NCBI GenBank assembly: GCA_028711355.1
Contig: JAQTSL010000010.1
Span: 1-25,713, forward strand
Direction of reading: 5' to 3'
Source: Rhodoferax sp.
GTDB taxonomy: Bacteria > Pseudomonadota > Gammaproteobacteria > Burkholderiales > Burkholderiaceae_C
Length of the DNA: 25,713 bases
Under the pieces are notes generated by a model. That model was not told the DNA's origin and made no database searches. It worked only from the letters and a program-made list of their open reading frames with translations. The translations under genes and the position numbers were made by a program. Positions 1-7,610 of the stretch are shown piece after piece; the first letter of the stretch is position 1, and each line of letters starts with the position of its first letter.

Positions 1-903
1 ACCGAAAGCAAAACACAGTGCGGCGGGGATCAGGAAGATCGCCAGCATCTGCAGCAAATTGCTCAGTGCGCTTGGGTTTTCATACGGATGGGCCGAGTTG
101 GCGTTGAAGAAACCACCGCCATTGGTGCCCAGCATCTTGATGGCTTCCTGCGACGCGACCGGGCCCATGGCGAGGGTCTGTTTGCCGGTTTTGATGTCTT
201 CCATGACCGGGTTGCCCTTGTCGTCTTTCAGGGCCTGACCATCCGGCCCGTTCTTGGGCACCTGGTAGCTGTTGCTTTCCAGCGTCGTCACGTCCTTGTA
301 GGCGTCAAAGTTCTGGATCACGCCTTGGCCCACCAGAAACACGGCGAATGCCAGCGACAGCGGAAGCAGCAACCAGGTGGTGATGCGAGTCACATCCACC
401 CAAAAGTTGCCAATGACACCGGTTGAGCGCGCCGCAAAGCCGCGAATCAGTGCAAAGGCCACGGCGATGCCGGTAGCGGCGGAGAGGAAGTTCTGCACCG
501 CCAGCGCCAGCATCTGTGTCAGGTAGCTCATGGTGGCTTCGCCGCTGTAGCCCTGCCAGTTGGTGTTGGTAACAAAGCTCAGGGCGGTGTTGAATGCCGA
601 GTCTGGCGAGACAGCGGCCATGCGGGCGGGGTTCAACGGTAGCCAAATCTGCAAACGCTGCAGTGTGTAGACCACGAAAACCCCCAGTGCATTAAAAGCC
701 AGTAAAGCCAGCGCGTACTGCGACCAATTCATCGACTTGTCGGCAGAAGTCCCCGCCAGACGGTACAGAGGTGCTTCCACCCGTTGCATCCAGAGAGGTA
801 TATGGCCGGAACTAAGGCGCGCCAACCAAAGGCCCAGTGGCCACGAGGCAAGTAGCAACAAAGCAAGAAACAGGGCCAGCAGGCCCCAGGCAGAGGTACT
901 CAT
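1..903 (-). CDS. kdpA: Potassium-transporting ATPase subunit KdpA (3' end beyond window)
   Basis: This is the first 301 codons of KdpA, the K+-selective channel-like subunit of the high-affinity KdpFABC P-type pump in the inner membrane. The gene runs off the left edge, so about half of the usual ~560-600 residues is visible. Two selectivity-filter loops can be read: one with FVTNTNWQ after an NTALS stretch, and one with TNGGGFFNANSAHPYENP, which is nearly invariant in KdpA. The N-terminus is a membrane segment. The ATG at 903 shares one base with the stop of kdpF, and GAGGAG in the end of kdpF serves as ribosome binding site. kdpB and kdpC would lie outside the window. Identity is clear from the filter motifs and the kdpF neighbour. 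Confidence 0.97.
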   Translation of the reverse strand, partial: MSTSAWGLLALFLALLLLASWPLGLWLARLSSGHIPLWMQRVEAPLYRLAGTSADKSMNWSQYALALLAFNALGVFVVYTLQRLQIWLPLNPARMAAVSPDSAFNTALSFVTNTNWQGYSGEATMSYLTQMLALAVQNFLSAATGIAVAFALIRGFAARSTGVIGNFWVDVTRITTWLLLPLSLAFAVFLVGQGVIQNFDAYKDVTTLESNSYQVPKNGPDGQALKDDKGNPVMEDIKTGKQTLAMGPVASQEAIKMLGTNGGGFFNANSAHPYENPSALSNLLQMLAIFLIPAALCFAFG

Positions 904-1001
904 CAAAACTCCTCAGCGCGAAGCAGCGCGTAAACCAGATAAGCCAGCAGCAAAGCAGCGCAGGTCGCGGCAAAGCCGTAAATCACGGCGAGGCTGATCA
1001 T
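903..1001 (-). CDS. kdpF: KdpF small membrane subunit of the Kdp pump
   Basis: This 32-residue peptide starts MISLAVIYGF and is a single hydrophobic helix followed by LLRAEEF. It is directly before kdpA and its TGA overlaps the kdpA ATG by one base. Length, composition and position fit KdpF, the 29-30 residue subunit that stabilises the KdpABC complex in the membrane. Its ATG is embedded in the stop of the preceding small ORF (ATGA overlap), so translation of the three reading frames is probably coupled. Individual KdpF peptides share little sequence, so the call rests mainly on position and on the single transmembrane helix. Confidence 0.85.
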   Translation of the reverse strand: MISLAVIYGFAATCAALLLAYLVYALLRAEEF

Positions 1002-1102
1002 GACTGCCCCCCGGCGGGCTCGTCAAGGCGCTCAAAGCCCCGAACGAATAAGACCATGACGCCCCAGAGGAGTCCTGCGCCCAGTAAAAATACGATGTCC
1101 AT
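998..1102 (-). CDS. Unnamed 34-aa membrane peptide leading the kdp operon
   Basis: The reading frame begins MDIVFLLGAGLLWGVMVLFV, continues RGFERLDEPAGG and ends QS. It is one hydrophobic helix with a charged, probably cytoplasmic tail. AGGAG lies 7 bases before the ATG, a much better ribosome binding site than many larger genes here have. Its stop overlaps the kdpF start as ATGA. Both features argue that it is translated. I do not recognise a named family; small ORFs at this place ahead of kdpF are, as I recall, seen in other proteobacteria. Possible roles are a second small Kdp subunit or a leader peptide coupling translation, but neither is shown by the sequence. Confidence 0.7.
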   Translation of the reverse strand: MDIVFLLGAGLLWGVMVLFVRGFERLDEPAGGQS

Positions 1103-1179
1103 TCACTTTCTCCTGTCAATAAATAACAGGGGAAGCATATTTTTTTGGCTGTAAAGATGGGGAAGAAAGAACGTCCCCG

Positions 1180-1198
1180 GGCGTAAATAAGGCGTAAA
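1180..1198 (-). promoter_or_regulatory. Candidate KdpE-type direct repeat upstream of the kdp operon
   Basis: Read on the minus strand there are two copies of TTTACGCC whose starts are exactly 11 bases, one helical turn, apart (1191-1198 and 1180-1187), each inside a T-rich run. They lie about 80-95 bases before the first kdp ORF. From memory, the E. coli KdpE target upstream of kdpFABC is also a T-rich sequence ending TTTACACCCCG, so the resemblance is suggestive. The KdpE assignment is inference; kdpD and kdpE are not in the window. Confidence 0.4.
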
Positions 1199-1224
1199 AA
1201 CCAGCGCCAGCCTTTTTTGAAATA

Positions 1225-1239
1225 AGCGCAAGAAGCGCT
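1225..1239 (-). terminator. Small hairpin after purT, weak terminator candidate
   Basis: A perfect 5-bp stem AGCGC/GCGCT with a 5-base loop lies 20 bases beyond the purT stop. The following minus-strand sequence is TATTTC rather than a T run, so intrinsic termination would be inefficient. It may partly insulate purT from the kdp operon, which lies downstream on the same strand. Confidence 0.3.
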
Positions 1240-1258
1240 CAATTCAATTGCAGTTGGC

Positions 1259-2500
1259 TCACACTTTGCGGGGTTTGACCTTGGCGGCCGCCAGCTTGGC
1301 GTTGACGCGGGCCTGCTCAATGTCGGCGTGCGCCGCCAGCACCACGCCCATACGGCGTTTGACAAAGCTCTCGGGCTTGCCAAACAGACGGATGTCGGTG
1401 CCGGGCACGCGCAGGGCCTCATCGACGCCGTCAAACACGATGCCCTTGGCCGCCACACCGCCATAGATTACGGCGCTGGCACCGGGGTTGCGCAGCGCGG
1501 TGTTGACCGGCAGGCCCAGGATGGCGCGGGCGTGCAGCTCGAATTCACTCTGCCACTGGGTGATGAGTGTCACCAGGCCGGTGTCGTGTGGACGCGGCGA
1601 CACTTCACTGAACCAGACCCGGTCGCCCTTGATGAACAGTTCGACGCCAAAAATCCCCAGACCACTGGGCTGGCCGTCGACGCCGATGCCGAGGTTGTCG
1701 GTGACCGTTTTGGCAATAACGCGGGCCTGCTCCAGCGCCACCGGGGTCATCGGGTGCGGCTGCCAGCTCTCGACATAGTCGCCGTTGACCTGCACATGAC
1801 CCACCGGGTCGCAGAAATGGGTGTCGATGCCGCCTTCGGCGTTGCGCGCGCGCACCGTGAGCTGGGTGATCTCGTAGTCAAAATCGATGAAGCCTTCCAC
1901 AATCACGCGGCCATGGCTGACGCGGCCACCGGCCATGGCGTAGTCCCAGGCTTTTGCCACGTCGGCCGGGCTGCTGATTTTGCTTTGGCCTTTGCCAGAG
2001 CTGCTCATCACCGGTTTGACGATGCACGGGTAGCCAATGCCCGCTTGACCGCTTGCGCCGTCAATGGCTGCCTGTAGCTCGGCCAACGAATCACAAAATC
2101 GGTAGGGGCTGGTCGGCAGCCCCAGCGTTTCAGCGGCCAGGCGGCGGATGCCTTCGCGGTCCATGGTCAGGCGTGCCGCCCGCGCGGTGGGGATCACGCG
2201 CACCGTGCCGGTGGCTTCCAGCACTTCCAGCATGGGCGTGGCGATGGCTTCAATCTCGGGCACCACCAGGTCGGGTTTTTCGTGTTCTATCAGCTCGCGC
2301 AGCATGGCCGGGTCACTCATGGTGATGGTGCGGGCGTGGTGCGCCACCTGATGGCCGGGTGCGTTGTTGTAGCGGTCCACGGCAATGGTTTCCACCCCCA
2401 GGCGCTGTAACGCAATCAGCACTTCCTTACCCAGCTCGCCGCTTCCCAGCAGCATGACTTTGGTGGCGTGGGGCGACAGGGGGGTTCCGAGAGTGGTCAT
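1259..2500 (-). CDS. purT: Formate-dependent phosphoribosylglycinamide formyltransferase PurT
   Basis: PurT is an ATP-grasp enzyme that makes formyl-GAR from GAR, formate and ATP in purine synthesis, as an alternative to the folate-dependent PurN. The 413-residue product has the family's usual length. It shows the N-terminal pre-ATP-grasp fold VMLLGSGELGKEVLIALQ near residues 15-32, the GAR-side motif DRYNNAPGHQVAHH near 42-55, and the ATP-grasp core with KPVMSSSGKGQS near 162-173 and EVSPRPHDTG near 300. The start at 2500 gives the expected MTTLGTPLS-like N-terminus, although only a poor Shine-Dalgarno precedes it. The gene stands alone, with its own leader shared back to back with the vapBC region. 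Confidence 0.97.
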   Translation of the reverse strand: MTTLGTPLSPHATKVMLLGSGELGKEVLIALQRLGVETIAVDRYNNAPGHQVAHHARTITMSDPAMLRELIEHEKPDLVVPEIEAIATPMLEVLEATGTVRVIPTARAARLTMDREGIRRLAAETLGLPTSPYRFCDSLAELQAAIDGASGQAGIGYPCIVKPVMSSSGKGQSKISSPADVAKAWDYAMAGGRVSHGRVIVEGFIDFDYEITQLTVRARNAEGGIDTHFCDPVGHVQVNGDYVESWQPHPMTPVALEQARVIAKTVTDNLGIGVDGQPSGLGIFGVELFIKGDRVWFSEVSPRPHDTGLVTLITQWQSEFELHARAILGLPVNTALRNPGASAVIYGGVAAKGIVFDGVDEALRVPGTDIRLFGKPESFVKRRMGVVLAAHADIEQARVNAKLAAAKVKPRKV

Positions 2501-2708
2501 GATTATTTTGGGCGATTGGTGGAGGTAAGGAGCGCAATTTTATGAAAACAGGGCGCCGTGGTGTTGATACATCTCACACCGAAGTCAACTTGCCGGCTTA
2601 ACGCCAGCAGCACTGAAATTGGCTAGATAAATCTTGCGGGTCAGATCACTCGTGCAAGCGATGTGATCGCGCACCTCTGACCCCAACTGAACAATCTCGG
2701 TTAAAGTA

Positions 2709-2735
2709 GTAAGATTCTTACCGTCAGGAGTAAGA
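2709..2735 (+). promoter_or_regulatory. Likely autoregulatory operator of the vapBC pair
   Basis: GTAAGATTCTTAC at 2709-2721 is a perfect 13-base palindrome with a central T. A third copy of the half-site GTAAGA follows at 2730-2735, overlapping the AGGAG ribosome binding site (2726-2730) of the antitoxin gene. AbrB/MazE-type antitoxins bind palindromes in their own leaders, so binding here would block the leader of the operon. The palindrome is seen directly; its role is inferred. Confidence 0.55.
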
Positions 2736-2737
2736 AT

Positions 2738-2977
2738 ATGAAAATCACCAGCAAAGGCCAGGTCACGATTCCCCAGGCGGTGCGCGAGCAGGCCGGCATG
2801 CATCCCAACAGTGAGGTCGATTTTGAAGTGCGCGACAGCGGCGAGGTGCTGATCCGTCTGGTAACGCCGGCAGTGGCCTCGGTGCGGTCAGCCTTTGAAC
2901 GGGTGCGTGGCAGCGCCAACGCCAGCCAGTTCAAAGGCATGGGTACTGATGAATTTATGGCATTTTTGCGCGGATGA
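2738..2977 (+). CDS. vapB: AbrB/MazE-type antitoxin (VapB)
   Basis: This 79-residue protein opens MKITSKGQVTIPQAVREQAG, the swapped-hairpin AbrB DNA-binding motif (residues 1-45) in which SKGQVTIP is the hallmark. The C-terminal part (about 50-79: AFERVRGSANASQFKGMGTDEFMAFLRG) should be the toxin-binding tail; the sequence KGMGTDEFMAFLRG is typical of antitoxins paired with PIN toxins. AGGAG sits 7 bases before the ATG. The stop overlaps the start of the toxin gene as ATGA, which gives coupled synthesis. The palindromic operator just upstream supports autoregulation. Confidence 0.9.
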   Translation: MKITSKGQVTIPQAVREQAGMHPNSEVDFEVRDSGEVLIRLVTPAVASVRSAFERVRGSANASQFKGMGTDEFMAFLRG

Positions 2978-3450
2978 GCGCTTTGCCAGTTCAACCGCCC
3001 ACAGTGCACGAACCGAGCGCCCGCTATTTGCTGCCAGCAATTCCCGCTGCCACCTTGGTGGACAGTTGTGTGCTGATTGACGTGCTGGCTGACGATCCGC
3101 GCTGGGCCGACTGGTCTTTGGAGCAACTCGAGCGCTGTGCCCAACAGGGGCCGTTGGTCATCAATCCGATCATCCTGGCTGAGGTCAGCCCGCGTTTTGA
3201 GCGCGCCGCCGACCTGGAGGCTGCGCTGGCGGGCTTGCCACTGCTGCGCGAGCCGCTGCCTTGGGATGCCGCATTTTTGGCCGGACAGGCGTTCAAGGTG
3301 TATCGCCAGCTTCCGGGCCGCAAGACCTCACCGATGCCCGACTTTTACATCGGTGCGCACGCGCTGGTGAACGGCTGGCAGTTGCTCACGCGCGACCGTG
3401 CCCGCTATGGCAGTTACTTTGCGCGTCTGATGCTGGTCGCACCCGAGTGA
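2974..3450 (+). CDS. vapC: PIN-domain ribonuclease toxin (VapC)
   Basis: This 158-residue PIN-fold protein is the presumed toxin of the pair, a metal-dependent RNase neutralised by the preceding AbrB-type protein. The four expected acidic residues are present: D30 in LVDSCVLIDVL, E70 in IILAEV, D123 in MPDFYIGAHA and D141 in LLTRDRARY. The start ATG overlaps the antitoxin stop. Compared with typical VapC (about 130 residues, with the first acidic residue within ~5 of the start) it has a ~25-residue N-terminal extension (PVQPPTVHEPSARYLLPAIP). No in-frame internal ATG closer to the PIN core is evident, so the extension seems real. The RNA target cannot be told from sequence. Confidence 0.9.
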   Translation: MSALPVQPPTVHEPSARYLLPAIPAATLVDSCVLIDVLADDPRWADWSLEQLERCAQQGPLVINPIILAEVSPRFERAADLEAALAGLPLLREPLPWDAAFLAGQAFKVYRQLPGRKTSPMPDFYIGAHALVNGWQLLTRDRARYGSYFARLMLVAPE

Positions 3451-3509
3451 CGCCGACAGCATCACAAGAATCGCAGAGCTTGGTGAGCCTGGCAGCGTGT
3501 GCACCCCGA

Positions 3510-4775
3510 TCAAAAGAGTTGCCCTTCATTTGCTATTAAATAGCTAGCTTCCTGTGCTTTATTCGTCTGAGCTAGAGGCCTATTTTGTTCATAGACCAGC
3601 GCGTCTTTGACGGGCCGCAGCGAGGCTACGCGCACGCCCAACAAGCGTATTTTTTGATGCAACGGGACTCGTTTCAGACACTGACCGGCAGTCTGGCGAA
3701 TGGTGCGGGCATCGGCCGTGTGGTCGGACAAGGTTTGATCCCGGGTGATCGCCTTGAAGTTGTCATAGCGCAGCTTGATGCCAATGGTCTTGCCCACGTA
3801 TGCTTTGCGTTGCAAGTCGTCTGCCACCTGCTGGCATAGCCGGGTAAAGATGGCGCCCAGCTCAGCTTTGTCGCGCACTGCATGCAGGTCGCGCTCAAAC
3901 GTGGTTTCGCGGCTGATCGACACCGGCTCGCTGTCCAGTACCACCGGGCTGGCGTCAACGCCACGTGCTGCGTCATACAGCCAAGCGCCGGTTTTCTGGC
4001 CAAAGTGGTCGATCAACCAGTCCACTTCCTTTTGCGCCAGCTCACCAATGGTTTGGAGGCCCAGGCCGTGCAATTTTTGATCGGCCTTGGGTCCGACGCC
4101 GTTGATCTTGCGGCAGGCCAGCGGCCAGATTTTGCTTTGCAGGTCTTGTTCCAGAACAATTGCAATGCCGTTGGGCTTATTGAATTCGCTGGCCATTTTT
4201 GCCAGCAGTTTGTTGGGTGCCACGCCGACCGAGCATGTCAGTCCGGTGTGCTGAAAAATGGTCTTCTGGATCAGGCGTGCCAGCACCCGGCCACCGTCGC
4301 GTTGGCCACCGGGCACATCGGTAAAGTCGATATAGACCTCGTCGATGCCACGGTCCTCCATCAGCGGCGCAATGTCCAGAATGATGTCTTTGAAGGCGCG
4401 CGAATAGCGCCGGTACTCGGCAAAGTCCACCGGCAACAAAATGGCCTGTGGGCACAGCTTGGCGGCTTTCATCAGCCCCATCGCCGAACCCACGCCAAAC
4501 TGGCGTGCGGCGTAACTGGCTGTTGTGATCACGCCACGGCCGGTGTAGTCGCCCAGTCGCGGGAACCGCGCTAATTGAATTTGGTGCAGTGGCAGGCCAC
4601 CGTGGTCTTGCAGCATGGCATCATCTGCGCAGCGTCGCCCGCCGCCAATCACCACTGGCATACCTTTCAGTTGCGGATAGCGTAGCAGCTCCACCGACGC
4701 GTAAAAAGCGTCCAGATCCAGGTGCGCAATGCGCCGAGGGCGCAAACCGGCTGGGTCAGGTTGCAGGTGTGGCAT
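3510..4775 (-). CDS. dinB: DNA polymerase IV (Y-family, DinB)
   Basis: DinB is an error-prone translesion polymerase. The ATG at 4775 (MPHLQPDPAG) gives 421 residues; an in-frame TTG three codons upstream is the alternative. Catalytic acidic residues are D20 and D22 in HLDLDAFYASVE, and D145/E146 in GIDEVYID. F24 is the steric-gate position. Helix-hairpin-helix NGVGPKADQKL and a little-finger domain follow. Residues about 46-78 (GRRCADDAMLQ to FPRLGDYTG) are an insertion between the PVVIGG strand and GVITTASY, where E. coli DinB has only a few residues. I recall this insertion in other Burkholderiales. The final ~25 residues (YEQNRPLAQTNKAQE to the end) are translated from a dispersed intergenic repeat rather than polymerase sequence. 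No SOS box was evident in the short leader. Confidence 0.95.
   Translation of the reverse strand: MPHLQPDPAGLRPRRIAHLDLDAFYASVELLRYPQLKGMPVVIGGGRRCADDAMLQDHGGLPLHQIQLARFPRLGDYTGRGVITTASYAARQFGVGSAMGLMKAAKLCPQAILLPVDFAEYRRYSRAFKDIILDIAPLMEDRGIDEVYIDFTDVPGGQRDGGRVLARLIQKTIFQHTGLTCSVGVAPNKLLAKMASEFNKPNGIAIVLEQDLQSKIWPLACRKINGVGPKADQKLHGLGLQTIGELAQKEVDWLIDHFGQKTGAWLYDAARGVDASPVVLDSEPVSISRETTFERDLHAVRDKAELGAIFTRLCQQVADDLQRKAYVGKTIGIKLRYDNFKAITRDQTLSDHTADARTIRQTAGQCLKRVPLHQKIRLLGVRVASLRPVKDALVYEQNRPLAQTNKAQEASYLIANEGQLF
3533..3594. repeat. Dispersed Comamonadaceae-type intergenic repeat, copy 1
   Basis: The segment contains ATAGCTAGCTT and then GCTAGAGGCCTATTTTGTT with CATA (core 3571-3593). The core matches GCTAGCGGCCTATTTGTCAT at 13227-13247 with about 20 of 23 bases shared. 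I recall related sequences (TAGCTGCTTGCGCTTATT then GCTAGAGGCCTATTT) scattered between genes in Comamonadaceae. This copy overlaps the 3' end of dinB. Confidence 0.6.
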
Positions 4776-4895
4776 GGTCTTCAAGGATAACGTTGGAAAT
4801 GGGTGAAACTTGCCGCAGGCTGACGAAAATCAGGTTCAAACGGGCTGGAACCGAGTAAGCTTTGCCACAAATTTTAAAAGTCAATAGGTCATTGC

Positions 4896-7583
4896 ATGGA
4901 TAAGCATTTTTTGAGCTCGATGTTTTCGCCAGCAACGATTGCCATGTTCGTTGGTCGGCATGATGAACCGCAAAGCCAGACCACACAGGCGCGCACGGCC
5001 TATCAGGCCATCACGGCCCAGCGTTTTGCAGGCAAGCTGATTTTTCTGGATATTCACGCCAGCGGTACCCTGGCCGACCTGGCCACCACGCAGGCCGACT
5101 TGGCCATCATTGCGCTGCCGCCGCAAGAAGTGGCGTCTGCGCTTGAGATCGCTGGGCGTATCAAGTGCCATTCTGCGCTGGTGATTTCCAGCGGTATCGA
5201 CGCCGCGCATGCGGCCGAACTGCACAAGATGGCGACGCGCGACGGCATCTATCTGCTGGGGCCCAACAGCATGGGTTTTCAGCGCCCGCACTTGCAGCTT
5301 AACGCCAGCGTGGCTGGCCCCCTGGCTGCGCAAGGTCCCCTGGCACTGGTGTCGCAGTCGGGCGCATTGACGTCGTCGATTCTGGACTGGGCCCAAAAGA
5401 ACGCGGTGGGTTTTTCTACCGTGGTGTCGCTTGGCCCCAATACGGCGGTCGATATGGCGCAGGTGCTCGATTTTTTGGCGTCCGACGCCAGAACACACAG
5501 CATCGTGGTCTATCTCGAGGGCATTACCAACGCTCGGCGTTTCATGAGTGCGCTGCGCGCCGCAGCCAACGCCAAGCCGGTGGTGGTGCTCAAGGCCGGG
5601 CGCAAGCGGGCCGGCAATCGGGCGGCACTCACCCATTCGGGCACGATTGTTGGCAGTGATGATGTGTTTGATGCCGCGCTGCGGCGTGCCGGCGCGGTGC
5701 GGGTGCGCTCGTTCGTGGCGCTGTTCTCGGCCGCCAAGTGTCTGGCGTCGCGCTACAAGCCCACCGGGCGGCGATTGGCGATCATCACTAACGGCGGCGG
5801 CCCGGGTGTGTTGGCGGCCGATTGGGCTAACGAAATTCATTTGGACGTGCAGCCGCTGGCGCCTGAACGGGTTGCGGCGATCCAGCCGCTGATGTCGCCC
5901 GTGGCCACCTTCAGCGACCTGATCGACGTGTCAGAGGACGCCGGGTCAGAGCAATACCGGCTGGCGATCGACGCCGCTAACGCCGACGCGCAGATCGACG
6001 GCATTCTGGTCATTTACTCGCCCAAAGTTGGCATCGACGGGGATGCCATCGCTGCCGCCATTGCCGCCTTTACGCGCCATGTGAGCAAGCCGTTGCTGAC
6101 TTGCTGGATGGGCGACGCGTCGGTCGGTGATTCACGGCGTTTGCTCAATGATGCGGCGATCCCGACCTTTCGCACACCCGAGGCGGCGGTCGGGGCGTTT
6201 GGCAATCTGGCGTCGTTCTACCAGAATCAGCAGTTGTTGCAACAAACGCCTCCGCCGTTGAGTGACTTGGCTGATCCTGATGTTGAGGGCGCACGCCTGT
6301 TGATCGAAAGTGTGCTGGCCGAGCGTCGCCGCGTGCTGACTGAAATGGAGTCCAAGGCGTTGCTGGCGGCGTTTCATATTCCGGTTACCAAGACGTTGCT
6401 GGCGCGTAGCGCCAATGAGGCGATGATGATCGCCACCCAACTGGGGTTTCCGGTGGCGCTCAAAATAGATTCACCCGACATCAGTCACAAGTCTGACGTG
6501 CAAGGCGTGGCGCTCAATGTGCTCAATGCCGTTGGTGTGCGCGACACTTTTCTGGACATGATGCAAAACGTGGTGCGCCAGCAGCCTAACGCACGCATCA
6601 ACGGTGTCACAGTTCAAAATATGTCGAATCAGCGCCGCGGGCGCGAGGTGTGTATTGGCGTGGTGACTGACGAACCCTTCGGGCCGGCCATTGCGTTTGG
6701 CGCTGGCGGCACGATGATCGAACTGATCAACGACCGCACCATGGAGCTGCCTCCGCTCAATCAGTTTCTGGCGCGCCGCCTGATTGAGCGTTCGCGCGTG
6801 GCCGAGACGCTGCAGGCGTGGCGTGGTGCCCCCGCCGTCGATATCGAGGCGCTGGAACAGATCCTGCTGCGGGTGTCGGAGATGGTGTGTGAACTGCCGC
6901 AACTGCGCGAGATGGACATCAACCCGATCATCGTCGATGAATCGGGCGCGCTGGCGGTGGATGCCCGCATCGTGGTTGACAACGCCGCGCCGTCGGTGCG
7001 CCACTACCACCATCTGGCGATCCTGCCCTATCCGTCACAACACGAACAAATTTGCCCGATGGCCGGTGGCGGCGAATATGTGGTGCGCCCGGTGCACCCA
7101 GACGACGCCCAGATGCTGCAAGCCTTTGTGCGCAAGCTCTCGCCTGAGAGCCGCTATTTCCGCTTTGTTTCGAGTATGCAGGAGCTGCCCGCCACCATGC
7201 TGTCGCGCTTTACGCTGATCGACTACGACCGAGAAATGGCGCTGGTGGCGCTGTACAACCAGACCAGTGCTGGCACCGAGGGCCAGCCGGTCGAGACCAC
7301 GCGCATCGTCGGCGTGTCGCGTTACATCACCAACCCGGATCGCGCGACTTGCGAGTTTTCGCTGGTGGTAGCCGACGACTTCAAGGGGCGTGGCTTGGGC
7401 TCGCGGCTGATGTTGTCGATCATGGAATTTGCCCGCGAGAAAGGTCTGACCGAGATTGAGGGGCTGGTGCTGGCAAACAACCCGAATATGCTCAAGTTGA
7501 TGAAAAATCTGGGTTTTGTCATCAAGGCGTTCCCGGAGGACCCAGACTTCAAACTGGTTACGCACCACCTGCAAGCAAACTGA
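4896..7583 (+). CDS. pat: Acyl-CoA ligase-like/GNAT fusion, Pat-family protein lysine acetyltransferase
   Basis: This 895-residue protein has an NDP-forming acyl-CoA synthetase module (CoA-binding and ligase domains, about 10-460), an ATP-grasp domain (about 480-700, with ALKIDSPDISHKSD), and a C-terminal GNAT acetyltransferase (about 725-890) with the acetyl-CoA loop VADDFKGRGLGSRL. This is the layout of PatZ/YfiQ and Pat, which acetylate lysines of metabolic enzymes such as acetyl-CoA synthetase. H247 in ALTHSGTIVGSDD occupies the place of the phospho-histidine of active ADP-forming synthetases, whereas in Salmonella Pat this residue is, as I recall, lost. The synthetase half might therefore still turn over. 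The start at 4896 has only a weak ribosome binding site, but the CoA-binding fold begins within 20 residues. It is transcribed away from dinB and converges on lldD. Confidence 0.9.
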   Translation: MDKHFLSSMFSPATIAMFVGRHDEPQSQTTQARTAYQAITAQRFAGKLIFLDIHASGTLADLATTQADLAIIALPPQEVASALEIAGRIKCHSALVISSGIDAAHAAELHKMATRDGIYLLGPNSMGFQRPHLQLNASVAGPLAAQGPLALVSQSGALTSSILDWAQKNAVGFSTVVSLGPNTAVDMAQVLDFLASDARTHSIVVYLEGITNARRFMSALRAAANAKPVVVLKAGRKRAGNRAALTHSGTIVGSDDVFDAALRRAGAVRVRSFVALFSAAKCLASRYKPTGRRLAIITNGGGPGVLAADWANEIHLDVQPLAPERVAAIQPLMSPVATFSDLIDVSEDAGSEQYRLAIDAANADAQIDGILVIYSPKVGIDGDAIAAAIAAFTRHVSKPLLTCWMGDASVGDSRRLLNDAAIPTFRTPEAAVGAFGNLASFYQNQQLLQQTPPPLSDLADPDVEGARLLIESVLAERRRVLTEMESKALLAAFHIPVTKTLLARSANEAMMIATQLGFPVALKIDSPDISHKSDVQGVALNVLNAVGVRDTFLDMMQNVVRQQPNARINGVTVQNMSNQRRGREVCIGVVTDEPFGPAIAFGAGGTMIELINDRTMELPPLNQFLARRLIERSRVAETLQAWRGAPAVDIEALEQILLRVSEMVCELPQLREMDINPIIVDESGALAVDARIVVDNAAPSVRHYHHLAILPYPSQHEQICPMAGGGEYVVRPVHPDDAQMLQAFVRKLSPESRYFRFVSSMQELPATMLSRFTLIDYDREMALVALYNQTSAGTEGQPVETTRIVGVSRYITNPDRATCEFSLVVADDFKGRGLGSRLMLSIMEFAREKGLTEIEGLVLANNPNMLKLMKNLGFVIKAFPEDPDFKLVTHHLQAN

Positions 7584-7610
7584 AACCATCGCCCCAGGCC
7601 GCGCCCGGTA

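Noticed and set aside
2638..2683. Nested inverted repeat GGGTCAGA/TCTGACCC with inner GATCAC/GTGATC in the vapBC leader
   Set aside because: The inner and outer pairs have unequal spacing, with a 7-base bulge, and no T run or known factor site fits; left unassigned though it is real sequence symmetry.
4881..5840. 319-codon minus-strand frame opposite the start of the acetyltransferase gene
   Set aside because: Composition is Arg/His/Gln-rich without family match, and it covers a certain gene.
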